Shown here piece after piece: positions 49,012-60,912 of a stretch of DNA of 64,000 nt. A program made the translations under genes and the position numbers. The notes beneath the pieces are model-generated. The model did no database searches. It was not told where the DNA came from and was given only the letters and a program-made list of their open reading frames with translations. Origin of the DNA: Saksenaea vasiformis B4078. Its lineage: Eukaryota; Mucoromycota; Mucoromycetes; Mucorales; Saksenaeaceae. The DNA is taken from NCBI GenBank assembly GCA_000697055.1, contig JNDT01002355.1, positions 1 to 64,000 on the forward strand, written 5' to 3'. Position 1 is the first letter of the stretch. Every line of letters begins with the position of its first letter.

Positions 49012-49888
49012 ATGACCAACATCATCAACTACCGACTGCGGGTATCGTTGTCGGATTCGCGCGTGCTTACAGGCCAGATGCTTGCGTTTGACAAGCACAT
49101 GAATTTGGTTCTAGCTGATTGCGAAGAATTTCGTAAAGTTAAGCCCAAGGGTAAATCGGCAGAAGGTCAAAAGACAGAACTGGAACAAAAGAGAACGTTG
49201 GGTCTGGTCATTCTGCGAGGTGAAACGATCGTCAGCATTAGTGTGGATGGCCCACCACCACCTTCTGCAGACGATGCACGATCCCGTCATGGCGCGTTGC
49301 TAGGTGGTCCTGGTATTGGCAGAGTATGTTAAAACAGAGAAGGGAACTTATGAACTGACGTGTGAATTAGCCTGCTGGACGCGGTATGCCTTCTATGCCG
49401 CCTCCAGGTGCACCAATGGTTGGTCTGTCGGGTCCAGTGCGAGGTGTTGGTGGACCTGCACCCCAGGTAAAGAAAAAAGCATGAAAGTATCTTGTCTTAA
49501 GAACATGTTAGATGATGCAACCTCGACCTGGCGTTCAAGCACCTCCCATGCCTTATGGACGTCCTCCTATGCCTGGCCAGGGTGTAAGTAACAGTTACGT
49601 TTATGCTGCAAGTCAATCGACTCACGATCATATTAGCCTCCTCCAGGATTCCGTCCGCCACCTGGCATGCCTCCTCAGAACTTCCGACCTCCTCCGGGAG
49701 CACCGCCAATGGGTATGCGGCCTCCTCCTGGTGCTCCACCACCAGGCTTCCGGCCAGGCATGGTAAGTGTTTTGCTTCAATATGACAGTTCATCTTACAT
49801 CATTACGGTAGCCTCCACAAGGCGCTGGTCGCGGCGCGCCCCCACCACCTGGTATGTTCAACAGGCCACCACCGCCGCCACCTCAATA
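49012..49888 (+). CDS. Small nuclear ribonucleoprotein SmB/B'
   Basis: Five exons. Sm1 motif SLSDSRVLTGQMLAFDKHMN LVLADCEEF and Sm2 motif GLVILRGETIVSISVDGPP are complete, with the usual KPKGKSAEGQKTELEQKRTL insert between them. The tail is Pro/Met/Gly-rich with PPGAPPMGMRPPPGAPPPGF-type repeats and ends NRPPPPPPPQ-like before TAA 49886. Small introns interrupt the tail at codon boundaries between repeats. SmB is part of the heptameric ring on U1, U2, U4 and U5 snRNAs in the nucleus. The tail repeats are typical PPPGMR-like binding sites for proline-recognition domains. The stop overlaps a CAATAAAA that may also serve as the polyadenylation signal. Confidence 0.95.
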
Positions 49889-50155
49889 AAAATGATGGAC
49901 TGCCTTTGCATCTGCATGAATGTGTCTTTTTTTCTTTGCAGTTGATTCTAAGAGTTTATGCACTATAAGAGCAACACTAAACCTGGAGCAGGCCATGCCC
50001 TTCGGATGCACATACATACTAACACATGCATGTGCTTTTTTTTATGCAACCCAAACACTTCCATACTCTTCCTTTTCCTCTAAGCCGAAGATTGTTGGCT
50101 TTGGTTACAAATGATTTATTTTGCACAACATTTATCGGACAACGATCAGATTGCT

Positions 50156-50989
50156 TTATTTGTTCAAGACAATACCATCGAACTAGAAAAAGAAAAAAGA
50201 TGAGTAAAAAACAGATGGTTATAAAATATCGTTTACGTACGCGAGACTTGAACCATTCAATGGATTCTTCCTTCTTGATACGGTGGGAGAAACCAACCTT
50301 GGCCTTGCAGTGCTTGCGGCGAGCAACACGGTTGCCAGGGCGGCCCATCACAACGTAGTAGTCCATACCGTAGATACCGATGGAAGGATCGTACTTGATA
50401 CCCAAATCAATGTGTTCGTCAATACCGAAGCCAAAGTTGCCGGTTTCGGAGAAGTTGCGGGCGCGCAACTCGTATTCCTTGACCTTGAGACCACGCTCCA
50501 AGATCTCCTCGGCCTTGGGGCCACGGACGGTGACGTGCACGGCAATCTTTTCGTTACGACGAATGCCAAAGGTACGGACGGTGTAGCGAGCCTTGGAGTA
50601 GACGGGGGTTTGACCAGTCAACTGTTCCAACACCTTGGCGGCACGGGTCAATCTGTCACCAGACTCACCGACGGAGATGTTCAAGACGAGCTTTTCGATG
50701 CGGAGCGCCTTCATGGGGTTAACGGCGGTGGTGGTCTTTTGTTCGGCACTCTACAAGGTAAAAGACATGGTTAATTGAGCACAGTTCAGGACAGGTAGAG
50801 AACGTAGCGACGATGGTCGTTATCTATCCATGGTGGAGAAATGCCTTTTTTTTTTCTTCGTCTGTTGGCTCTCGTCTACAGGACCCCCCTCTCTCTTCCT
50901 TTTCTGTCGATGCATCCATCAATCCCATCCATCAACCCCATCCATCCATCCATTTACATAACATGAATTTGAAATGGATTGCCTACCAT
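50156..50989 (-). CDS. RPL11: 60S ribosomal protein uL5 (L11)
   Basis: Three exons: 50989-50987 (only ATG), 50750-50241 and 50182-50156. The spliced product starts [19 protein letters not shown] and continues [60 protein letters not shown] and [20 protein letters not shown], ending [13 protein letters not shown]. This is the complete uL5 family, the protein that contacts 5S rRNA and the P-site side of the 60S central protuberance. The first intron (50986-50751, 236 nt) begins directly after the start codon with GTAGGC and ends CTTGTAG. An in-frame ATG next to the acceptor (50770) runs into TAG, which supports the one-codon exon. Codon use is strongly C/G-ending, as expected for high expression. 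Confidence 0.94.
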
Positions 50990-51855
50990 TGCTGTTTTAA
51001 TAGAGCCACGGGTTCTCTTGAACGTGAAAGAAGGAAATCTCGGCCTGCCGGGTCCACAGTACTTGATACCGAGATGCAGCGCCCATGAGGTACAAGCCAC
51101 ACATATACGGTGCAATTGAAACACCGCTCACGTTGGTGTGCACACGCACTTTCGTTCATTCGTCGGGCAGACACGAAACAATTTCCAATGGTTACATTTT
51201 TCAAAAAGAAAAAAGCAGTTTATCTAGTATCACTTTCTCTGTACATTTTGTTTGGAAATAGATGTCGCTCTGCCATCAATAATGAAGTCGCAGGATGACA
51301 AAAGTAGAAGTCGTATGTCCCCAGAAATTGTTTGCTTGGTGACAAGTCAAATGCCGTATCGATAGGAAAAGTTGTCCCACAAGGTGTGGTAGATCCATTT
51401 CTGTATACGATCTTACGTTCGAAATGATTAGTCAATTTCTTTTACAAAGAGGGCCAGGGTCATGCTGTTCATAAGCGTTGCTGTCCTGAACCTATGGACT
51501 ATGTCGTTGATGAGGAAATGTATGCTCATACGCATGCTATACGACTGTACTCAGTATCTGTTTACTGATACCATATCTATACTTGTTTCCTTTTACTTTT
51601 TTTATCGTTGGACGTACATTACGTTTACATTAGATTTATGTTAGATTTGTGACATACATATTACATTGTTTATAATGTGTTAGATTATGATATAATGTGT
51701 GTGATAAATCAAACTTACGTTAGGTTTATGTCAAGCGTCACAATTGTTCTCCCATGGTGTGCATGTGGGAAAAAAAGAAAAAAAGAAGAAGGGCATGTTC
51801 TCTCCTTTTCTTTCTACTCAACTTTCGCTCTTGTTTTCATCGTTTTGTACCTCTG
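50990..51855. other. Intergenic, uL5 promoter and degraded sequence
   Basis: 51590-51730 is AT-rich, with repeated TTAGATTTATG/TTAGATTTGTG. No gene seen. Confidence 0.45.
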
Positions 51856-54800
51856 ATGGGTCGCAAACGAGCGCACCAGTTTGAAGAGGAGCGTCCAAAG
51901 ACAAAGCCGTTATTAACAATAACCGGTGCAGTTGAAGCGAAACAAGCATTAACAGACGAGATAAAGCGATACATCACTTCTGAGGCCGCACGTCATACCG
52001 ATCACACCAAGCTGAAATCTGATCTACTGAGCAGAAAACGTTTACCAAAGGGCTTGCTGCAGAACATTGATAATGCCTGCAGAAGATATCCTGAGTGGTT
52101 TCATGGGTCCTATAGTAGAAGATTCTCGTTTTTGGATACATGGAAACAGACGGTGAATCAATCATTCGACAGCATCGTATTAAATGCTGTAACGCCCAAA
52201 TCGTCGTCCTCGTCTACGTCGTCCAGCGCATCTTCCTCAAAAAAAAAAGAGCTTCGTTCATGCCACAAGTCGCTCCCTTCCATCCTTAAACAAAATGTAA
52301 AAGCGTCACCAGATGTGTCGAATATGGTCTTGTCAACCATCGAAAATGCCAGGAATGCAGTTACTACATACTCTCAAGACATGGCAGCATTGTTACAGGC
52401 GACCATCCTCAGATTCGCCACACAACCCAAATCAGATTGGTATCAAGGTTAGACAAAGTGTAAAAGCTTGATGAAACTGATTATCTTTGAAGATTCTTTT
52501 ACTCATATCAGAGCCATTGGCCTTGTACCACGATATGCACACCGTAACCCTTCTATCTTGAATGGCGACAACTTTATCACCTTGCCGCCTCCCACGAAGG
52601 AAATGCCAAACGACCTCTTTGGGGTAGAACATTTTGAGTATTTGTATTCTTCACATTTTAGCCACACTCGCGCATCTACAAAAGAGAATCATCCAGTTTG
52701 GGCATATCTGGATATTGAATGGCCCTACTCTGCCCCCGACGCACTTGTCACGAGAAGCCTCCGAGCTATTTACAACAACAAACTTGGAACTGCTACGAAA
52801 AACGTTTGGAATGGCCAGTCATACTACAAGATGCTACGATACCTAGTACGCTTGCTCTTACGACTTTGGCTGGCGCCCTGTAGGGAGCAACGCCATCATG
52901 ATATGAAGAAAAAGGCTTCTGTTGAAAAAGCATCGAATACCAAGCAGGTATATCAATATTATGTTTGTCCACCAAGTGCAATTACAAAGAAATAAAAATT
53001 GAAATTTTACTCGATTATAGGCCAAGGAAGATGCGTTGAAGATCGCCAAAAGGCGTTGGAGCCACGTTCGGAATGACAAGCGGAGACAATGAGTCGGAGT
53101 TGAAGAAAATCGAGATGAAGATGATGGGCCATGATGACCAGTTAACCGCAAAGCGACGCTGTGGTTATGAAAATCGGATTAAGCATTTACAGAGTGTTAT
53201 GGTAAACCATATTGTTTGTCTGCAAAACTATTTGACATAACTCCTTCCTTTTTCTTAGGATGCATTAAAGGTGGATCGTATCAAATTGCGACAAGAACAG
53301 GACCAAAACAAGAAAGCAATCCATGAAAATCGGAAAAAACAAAATGATGAGAACGTCGATGTACGTGTTCTGCATGAATGTTAGGAGGTGCGCTATGTTA
53401 CTAAATACAAATTGTTTTCTCTAGGAATTGGACGAAGATCTAGCGTTGGTTGCCCTGCATGATAATCTTGATAATACAGGCTACGAACTGGATGATTTGC
53501 AACTACCATCAACAAACGACGATATCTCTGCCCGCAAAATTGGACCCCCTGCAAGGTGTCATGATACGATTGTTATTATCAGAACAAGCAACGACAATTG
53601 ATGCAGCATTGTTGAAGAGACAAGCCAAGGGATTAGAGTTATTGGACAAGGAAATTCATGCAATGCAAAACATCTACTATTATCTCAAGCCTTTTATCGT
53701 TCGTGATGACCAGCCACGTTATTTACGATTGAACATGATTATCTTTGGCAATGAAGTTCTGCGTCTCTGCGGCTACCAACAATTCTGCATGCGCTTTTCA
53801 CCATCAATATCGGCGGGCGCCATTTATTCCTTGACCCTCGACGCACCATCCTTGTATGAACTCTTCGGTGACACACTTCACATGGCCAACAAAGGGATAA
53901 CGTCCAATGTCATGTCACGTCATAAAAAGCGTGATGTGTTTGATTGCCTCATTGATTTGGACATCGTCAATTCCATTTGTCAAAAGAACGGCCTCGAATT
54001 CATCTATCGCATGGACATAACACCTGCTAACGATACCTGTTTAATTGGCGTTACAAGGAAACCACGACAACAGTCTTTATATCAAAAGCGACTCCAGTTT
54101 TCCGGGGACATTTCCGTGAACCAAGTCCAGACCAGCCGTACGTCTGTTACTATCAACGATGAGATTCGCAAGTTGGAAAAAGAACGTGACAAGGCTTTGA
54201 AGGTGAAGAGAAATGCAACCAAGGAGCTTGCGGCTCATCGCAAGGCAATGCATGATGAACGAACCCAAATGCCTCAAAAGAATAGCGGTAAAGGAAACAG
54301 CAGCAAGCGATCGACGCCATCGTTTGTATCAAAGCCAACCAATGTCAGTGATGTGGCTCCCGAATTAACGGCAGGGAGGAGCGGTGGGGGATTCTGGACT
54401 CTCGCCACCTAATGTACAAGAGCCATTTGCGGTCCCTTTATCCGCGCCAAAGGAATCTGATGCATTGCGTCGTCACCTGTCTTCTACGTTTGATGCTGAT
54501 GAGGTCAAGAAGACCAAAATTTTTAAAGATATAGGGAAGGAAAGGACGTTAAAACGACAACAACAGGCGGCCACGGATACAGTGCATAAGATTCAAGATA
54601 GTTTAGCTACAGCTCGAAGCACAAAGTACAACTTAAAAAAGGTAAATCATCTTAGTATCGTAGATATTCCGGGTTCTGCTAAGATCGACACTGGTGACAA
54701 TTTAGGCAATGAATAGTATCAAGGACAATAAGAAAAGCTCAAAGAAAAAAGGCTCTCCTCCTGCACCATCAAAGCTCATCACAACCTCAAGAATCGAAGA

Positions 54801-55765
54801 AGATCCAAAACATGTAACTCTGGGCTTGGATTTGGGCAACACAGTCATCACTGGCGTGGCAACCTTGGCGACCAGTGTTACACACACCGTTGAACAGTTG
54901 GAATTGATCAAAGAAGGAAAATTTGTGAAGCTGAACCCAGAAGTACAATGACATCCAAAGATATTCAATGGAAAACTGGTCATTACCAATTTTCGAAAAA
55001 ATTGGAACGGGCAAAAAAGGTAAACCTCCCTTGTTTCTTGTTGTTGCGCATGTAGTCAAATTTTGTTGTATAGAACACAGAGCTTGGTCGAAACGCGACC
55101 GCTGCCGAAAAGGCTCTACGTGATAACACAACTTATCACGCAAAGGATGCCGGTGACTTGGTGGAACATTACGGTAAAATACGAAATCAAGTTCCAATTT
55201 TACGACAATTTTTTGGAGCCAAGTGGGTTCGACGACAGCAAAGATGGCTACCTTGGCACAAGGATCGAGTTCTAAACAAAATGATCGTGAAACAACAACG
55301 TGACAACATGAAGCCAATGATTCGAGCCATTGGGAATGCAGGGACGGGGGTTGGAACACGGATCAAAGGCCACCTTAGGTACGGAGGCAAATGGCATAGA
55401 CACCTTTGCATGCATCACAGTATTGTGCTTGTGACGAACGAGCGCCGCACCTCGATGATATGTCCATTTTGCGGTTGCCGTGTGATTCACCCCAGAAAGA
55501 AGAAAAACGGAAAAATGTAGCCAACAATGGCACGAGCTGTTGTACAAACCAAAATTACGAATCCTACAAACAATATAAAAACTCGTTTTCACGCGACTCG
55601 TTGTCTTGTACCTGCATTGCGCTCCGGTGTTACGGTCAGATCACCAAGCAAGACGTGTGCTTTTGAGTGGTACCTATTATCGTTTTTACAATTTCTCGAA
55701 CAAAACCCATGCCGTGATGGTGTGAGGTGGCGGCCCCCACAACGTGGTAAAAACAGCTTCGCGTA
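51856..55765 (+). pseudogene. Long RuvC-like/zinc-ribbon protein gene, multiply frameshifted
   Basis: ATG 51856 (MGRKRAHQFEEERPKTKP) opens a series of exons. Readable blocks: LLQNIDNACRRYPEWFHGSY, AIGLVPRYAHRNPSILNGDN with FITLPPP, SVMDALKVDRIKLRQEQDQN (joined exons), RQAKGLELLDKEIHAMQNIY, YYLKPFIVRDDQPRYLRLNM, NEVLRLCGYQQFCMRFSPSI, a coiled coil, then VTLGLDLGNTVITGVATLA (RuvC-I-like), YHAKDAGDLVEHYGKIRNQV and VRRQQRWLPWHKDRVLNKMI. The C-terminus has VLVTNERRTSMICPFCGCRV with a CxxC ribbon and then SFSRDSLSCTCIAL (RuvC-III-like Asp). Frame breaks occur at 53090 (TGA), about 53535, about 54395, about 54945 and about 55665. The motif order resembles TnpB/Fanzor nucleases, but the long N-terminus differs from the gene at 26553. 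I class it as related only by inference. Confidence 0.55.
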
Positions 55766-55987
55766 AGTAGATCAACAGGAAATGGTTGAAAATAAGTACT
55801 CATTTTGCCGTTTTCATTTTTACATATTTCTTGGTCTACTTTGCCTTGACTACATTTGGCGATATCTCTTATTTTATATCCGCGACATCGTTCTGTTTTG
55901 TTTTGCGACATTTTTTTTACTTGTATTGCGACGCCTATTTCCAAACAAAGTGTACAAGAGGTGCAAAAAAAAATAAGCTATATCGAC

Positions 55988-57476
55988 TTAAAAGGTGAAG
56001 GATTCTGGAGGGTTATTATACACAAGAAGGTTGGGGGTCTTGTAAGGCAAGTTCTTAAGCTTATTGGCAGTGCTGCTGTTGATAATCTTTGCCTTGACCT
56101 TTTCAGGCGTCAACTCGTCATCAGAGACACCCAAAATGTAAGCAGCAAGGCCTGCAACGTGAGGGGATGCCATGGAGGTACCAGAAATAACGTTGGTCAC
56201 ATCAGGACCGCCTCTCCAGACGGAGAGAATATCTTGACCTGGTGCAAAGACATCAACACAGGCACCATGGTTGGAGAAGTAGGCACGCTCGTCGCGAATG
56301 TTGGATGCACCAACAGTGATAGCATTTTCTGCCGCAGCAGGAGAGTACTTGCAAGCGTCGCTGTTATCATTACCCGCAGCAACAGCAAAGACCATGCCGT
56401 TATCAACAGCCTAAAACACACACAAACGCAATCTTAGACTTCATTATATTCTGAAGCGCTTTTCTGTTACCTTGTTTACTGCTTCATCCAGTGCACGGGA
56501 CTTGCCACCGCCAAGACTCATGTTGGCAACTGCGCCCTTGTATTTCTTGCCTGCTTTAAGAGCCTTATCTGCATCAATCTTATGTTGCTCCGCAGCCCAG
56601 TTGATGCCAGCAAGAACACCAGCCATGGATCCAGAACCGTTGGATCCCAAAACCTTGACAGCAACGGGATGAGCCTTCTTTGCAACGCCGTACCGTTTGC
56701 CAGCAATGGTACCAGCGCAGTGGGATCCGTGGCCGTTACCATCCTCATCTTCCTCACCATCAGGAATAGTCACACCCCAGCTTGCACGACCTACGTAAGG
56801 AATGAGCGATAAGGTTAAAAGAAAAGAAGAGAAAAGGAAAAAGAAATTCACACTGTACCTTCGAAATCATTGTGATGCACATTAATACCAGTATCAATAA
56901 CGAATACCTTGACGTCTTCACCACCCTGCACGTCGTAAGCATACTTGTTGTATGTGCGGAGTGTCAACTTGTCACGATGAGAAATACGAGCGAGACCCCA
57001 TGGTGCATTACGTTGGAGGTCCATGACGTAGACAATTGTGTCCCGTTCCACGTACGCCACCTAAGAAAGGTAAGGATGAGTAAGGCTTGACGTTATCTCT
57101 TGTTAATTCTTACATCAGGTGAGCGACGGATATGAGTCAATGTTTCTTGATTAAATTTTCCGGCGTAACCTCGCCAGTTTGGCATAGCATAGGTATGTGT
57201 AATACCAGCTGCGGTATCAGCGTCCAAGATTTCGTCTAGTGGATGGTCCACCAATTGGCGCTGATGCATGTCTGAAACCCAGCCGCAATGTGATAAGGCG
57301 CTTGCGTCGTCCACATGATCTTTTAGTACGACAATGTAGGAATCACCTACAGATTCAGCAGCAGGATTTTGGTAAAGAGGAGCAAGTTGCTCATCATCAT
57401 AAAAGCTTGCAGGCAACGCGACAGCGTAACCAATCAAGCAAAGTGCAACAGACGGGAACAAAACGGATGATTTCAT
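55988..57476 (-). CDS. Proteinase-K-like secreted subtilase (S8) with I9 propeptide
   Basis: Several exons. ATG 57476 gives a signal peptide (MKSSVLFPSVALCLIGYAVA); the frame upstream is a poly-Phe artefact. The propeptide has DSYIVVLKDHVDDASALSHC and GYAGKFNQETLTHIRRSPDV. The mature region starts around QRNAPWGLARIS. The catalytic triad is complete: Asp in VFVIDTGINVHHNDFEG, His in GNGHGSHCAGTIAG and Ser in [32 protein letters not shown] holds the oxyanion-hole Asn. The length of about 430 aa fits the proteinase K/cerevisin type rather than the larger PA-domain subtilase at 11967. The role is vacuolar or extracellular proteolysis; the absence of an obvious retention signal favours secretion or the vacuole. 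Confidence 0.93.
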
Positions 57477-57761
57477 GGAGTACCGGAGATAAAAAAAAAA
57501 TAAAAAGTACAATCGAACGTCCACTCGCCGCACAGTTTATATAGGAATGAAAAAAAGATAATTTGTTGTGACTCTCCTTGGCAACAATCACGTCATGACC
57601 AAACATGCAAAGCATGACATTCTACCAATCATCCGTCTTGCTAAAGAATGCTAGTTATCCTGCAAAAGGGTCTCATCTTTGTTTATTGCTATGCAAATGT
57701 TGTTGTTCTTCCAAAATAGGTATCCTTCTGAGAACCCACATGGTTCACTCAAGACCTTCGT

Positions 57762-58427
57762 TTAAGCAGCTCTTGCTCTATCATCCATGCGTTTAGCCAA
57801 TTCCTTTTCATTTCCTCCTCCTGCAGGGACAAAAACTTACCCACGTTCCAAACCCGATGTTTCAGCTCCAGATGCTCGTGACTGACCACATCCTACAGGA
57901 AAAAGACCTATCAGCAAATGGCTAAAAGGAAAAGGGAATTTTTTTTACGTGAATCTTGTAAAGTTCCCGTTTGAGCTGATCCAAATCCTTGGTGCTTAAA
58001 GCACCTGATCGCAGGCGAGCAAAATCCTTATCTATCTTTTCAACGGTATGGGCATAGGCCTTGATCTAGATAGAAAGCATGGTAAATGTTAGCAGGAACG
58101 TTACGTTATTGGTCCCACTACTAACTTTCTCCGTTGAGGCATGGAGCTCATGAACAGATGTGGTGAGCTGACGTGTGGATTGCAGCAACTCCTCATCCAA
58201 AAAGTAGTCTGAGACACCGATAAAAGCGCCTGCACCGACGAGGAAACCAAAAAGTCTAACGTGACAAAGGTCAACTATTCCGCTATCAAGTACGCATGTC
58301 AAGATGAAACTTACCCACCCCGGAACCCACTCACTTTTTTCGAGGATGCAGATGAAGTCGCGTAAGAACGGACATTCTGCAAAGGCTTACTCAGACGACG
58401 GGACGCAGTAGTGGCCAGCATGTTCAT
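57762..58427 (-). CDS. Small mitochondrial-type protein, one membrane span and coiled coil
   Basis: Five exons join in frame to about 156 aa. The N-terminus MNMLATTASRRLSKPLQNVR is an Arg-rich amphipathic presequence. FRGGLFGFLVGAGAFIGVSD (first intron within it) is a Gly-rich membrane span, then helical segments LLQSTRQLTTSVHELHASTE and KIDKDFARLRSGALSTKDLD. The end is GGNEKELAKRMDDRARAA. I recall similar short proteins in fungi without an assigned function. An inner-membrane protein with the coiled coil in the intermembrane space or matrix is the simplest reading. Confidence 0.68.
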
Positions 58428-58806
58428 TCGCTTGCAATGGTGTTTTTTCAAACAGGGCAAAAAGAAAACGTGACTTTTCACAGGGAACCATTTGAGTGTC
58501 CTGTAACCCAGACTCTTCTTTTTGTTGTTCTCGCTTTTGCGCGCTATTTTTCTTTAGCAAACGCAAACCCTTTCAACATGATTTGCACACGCATGAACCC
58601 GTGCCTTTCTGATAAACACAACGCAGCGCGTGAGATCACATGAGGGTCAACAGGTGTCAAAGGCTACAAATATGGCAAAAGATCATCGCCGCTAATGCTG
58701 CAAGAATTTGTATTTGTGTAAGGTACTGCATTTCTTTCATTTAAAAAAGAACAACCAAGGGTGCCATTCCCTCGGGCGTCATGAAGAGGATTACAAGGAT
58801 GATATT

Positions 58807-59335
58807 TTAGCGCATAGTAAAGGGGTTTGAATTTGATGGAGACATTGGTGAGAAACCGTTGTTCTGCGATGCAAATGGATTAAAGTTTGAGTTTGTTCCC
58901 TGTGGTGAAGCTAATGTTAACCCCATATTGGATGTCTGAGACTGGAAAGGATGGCTGGATGATTCTATCATTTTACCAGCCGTTAAGGATTGGAACCCTT
59001 GATAATGACTCTGATTGGGACTAAGCGTCGGTGTCGATAAACTCTGTTGCGGCATCATACTTGCTCGGAATGGATTAGAATTGTTCGGAGCAACTGTAGA
59101 CGAAGATGTGGATTGTGTCATTTGCGGAACCGCCTGCACAGTCCCGTGTGCAAAGTTGTTGTCGAAACCAGGTGATTGGAGCGCTAAATTCGATCGAAAG
59201 GGGTTATGGACACTGCCTTCTTGTTGTTGTTGTTGTGGAAGAGTTGCACAGAAAGGATTAAAAAAGACAGTGGCCTTTTCGTTTTCTAAGCTAGCAAAAA
59301 AGTCGATCAGCTCTTTTGGTTGTTGTTGCTGTTGT

Positions 59336-59366
<31 letters not shown>

Positions 59367-60615
59367 CTGCTGCTGCTTGTTGCTTGGCCAGTGGTTGTGT
59401 ATTGACAGGAGCAGCAGGGGCAACTAATGTTACATTAGCTTGATTTCATTCATTCTTCATGCTCACCATTTTGTTGTGCATAGGATTTATGTTCTAAATC
59501 GTTCAAATATTCTTCCAATGCAGCTGCTAGCGAAAGGGGTGCCTGAATAGAGGTATGTTATTCCTTTGCTTATTTGCCTTTGTTCTTACTTACATGTTTC
59601 GGAGCAGGGATGGGTATGTGGAGTTCATTCTGAAGTTGCCTTGCACGGCCCAAGAATGCGATCGTCTCGTGAGTTTGCTTTGCAAATCGCTTGTAGATCT
59701 CCAGTGCCGACCTTGCATCCGGTTTGTCCATAGCAAAATAGTGCTCTGTCCAATCATTAATTTTTTTTTCTTATCCCTTTTTCTTTTTGTACTTACCAAG
59801 TATATTGACAACTCCTTCATTCACAGCTTGAAACAAGACTAGCAGATCCTCAACCAGTAAACGAAACGCACATAAACTAATACTATTGTCCACCTCATCC
59901 AAATGGAACTGCTCTTGAAATTAGATAAATAAATCCACGAAATTATAGCGTCACGTACTTTACATTTCAGAAGCGCCGAAATCTGCTTCTGTAACACGAC
60001 CGTCTCCTTCAACAAACCGTTAGCGACAGAGAGATGCCTCAGACGTCCAATATTGTTGGCCATGGTTGACTTGACATAATCTGTTCTCAATTCACGATAG
60101 GCAATGACTTTTTGTTGAAGATAATCTGTATAGACGTAAATGTTTTGGATATGGACCACGCCTAGACCCATCCAATTTTTTGTGAGCTACACGTGTTTTT
60201 CCCTTGCTGACGTTTTACCCGACGACTTTTCCCGTAAACGACTTGTATCCAAAGCAGATGGACGAGTTTCGATGTAGGCAATCATCCGTTCGCCGTTTCC
60301 GTCTCGCATCAATGTATGCGCAATAATGAGGACTTTGAACATTATCTGATCGAGTTCAAGATAAGAAGCGAAGTCAGGGTGTCCACGTTGGACTTACAAT
60401 CCATGAATTTTCACGTAAACGCCTTTCCAGGTGGTCCACAATATCAACAATGTTCGCAGGATTTTGGTATGTTAATGCGATGAGAGCTGTAGATCATGAT
60501 CCTTGGAAGATGAGCTAAGGTTTTAGAAAACAGGAGAACTGTACGTACTTGACAAGTGCTTTTGTTTGGGAGGGTGGTAGTCTAACCGGGTAGCTTTTCG
60601 TATAGCGTTTTCCAT
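58807..60615 (-). CDS. AP180/CALM-type clathrin assembly adaptor with ANTH domain
   Basis: Multi-exon. ATG 60615 gives MENAIRKATRLDYHPPKQKH, the N-terminal helix that carries the PI(4,5)P2-binding KxxxKxKH-like motif of ANTH domains. Further ANTH blocks are IVDIVDHLERRLRENSWIV, RMIAYIETRPSALDTSRLRE, QNIYVYTDYLQQKVIAYREL and FRLLVEDLLVLFQAVNEGVV. After about residue 280 the protein is disordered: NTQPLAKQQ, poly-Ala, eight Pro, poly-Gln, and at least five NPF tripeptides (FFNPFCA, HNPFRS, SNPFRA, FNPFAS, SNPFTM) that bind EH-domain proteins such as Pan1/Ede1. It links cargo, clathrin and membrane at endocytic sites. The homopeptides are encoded by microsatellites near 59220-59375. Confidence 0.92.
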
Positions 60616-60912
60616 TGTTTTAGAAAACAAACAATAGGGAAAAAAGGAAAAACACGCATTAGTTTTGCGAGATACCTTTTTAAGGTGGTACTGGAGGATG
60701 TCGAGTTACCAAATTCTCATTTCGGACAGCAGGACCAAGTCCCTAGCCAATCGGCATTAAGTATTCCCGATGTACTTTACCATTCAGTGGTCTAATCACT
60801 GGCCACCCTCTAATGGGGTTCAAGTCTGCACTGCGGAAGAAAGAGGCGGGTCTCGCGACATCAACTTTCATAGTAGGAATTAAATTGATATGAAGCCATC
60901 AAGCCGAAGCAT

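Noticed and set aside
50283..50774. 163-codon plus-strand frame opposite uL5
   Set aside because: Antisense shadow produced by the codon bias of a highly expressed ribosomal protein gene.
60820..60850. GGGTTCAAGTCTGC resembling a tRNA T-arm
   Set aside because: The flanking bases do not pair into a 5-bp stem and no cloverleaf is possible.
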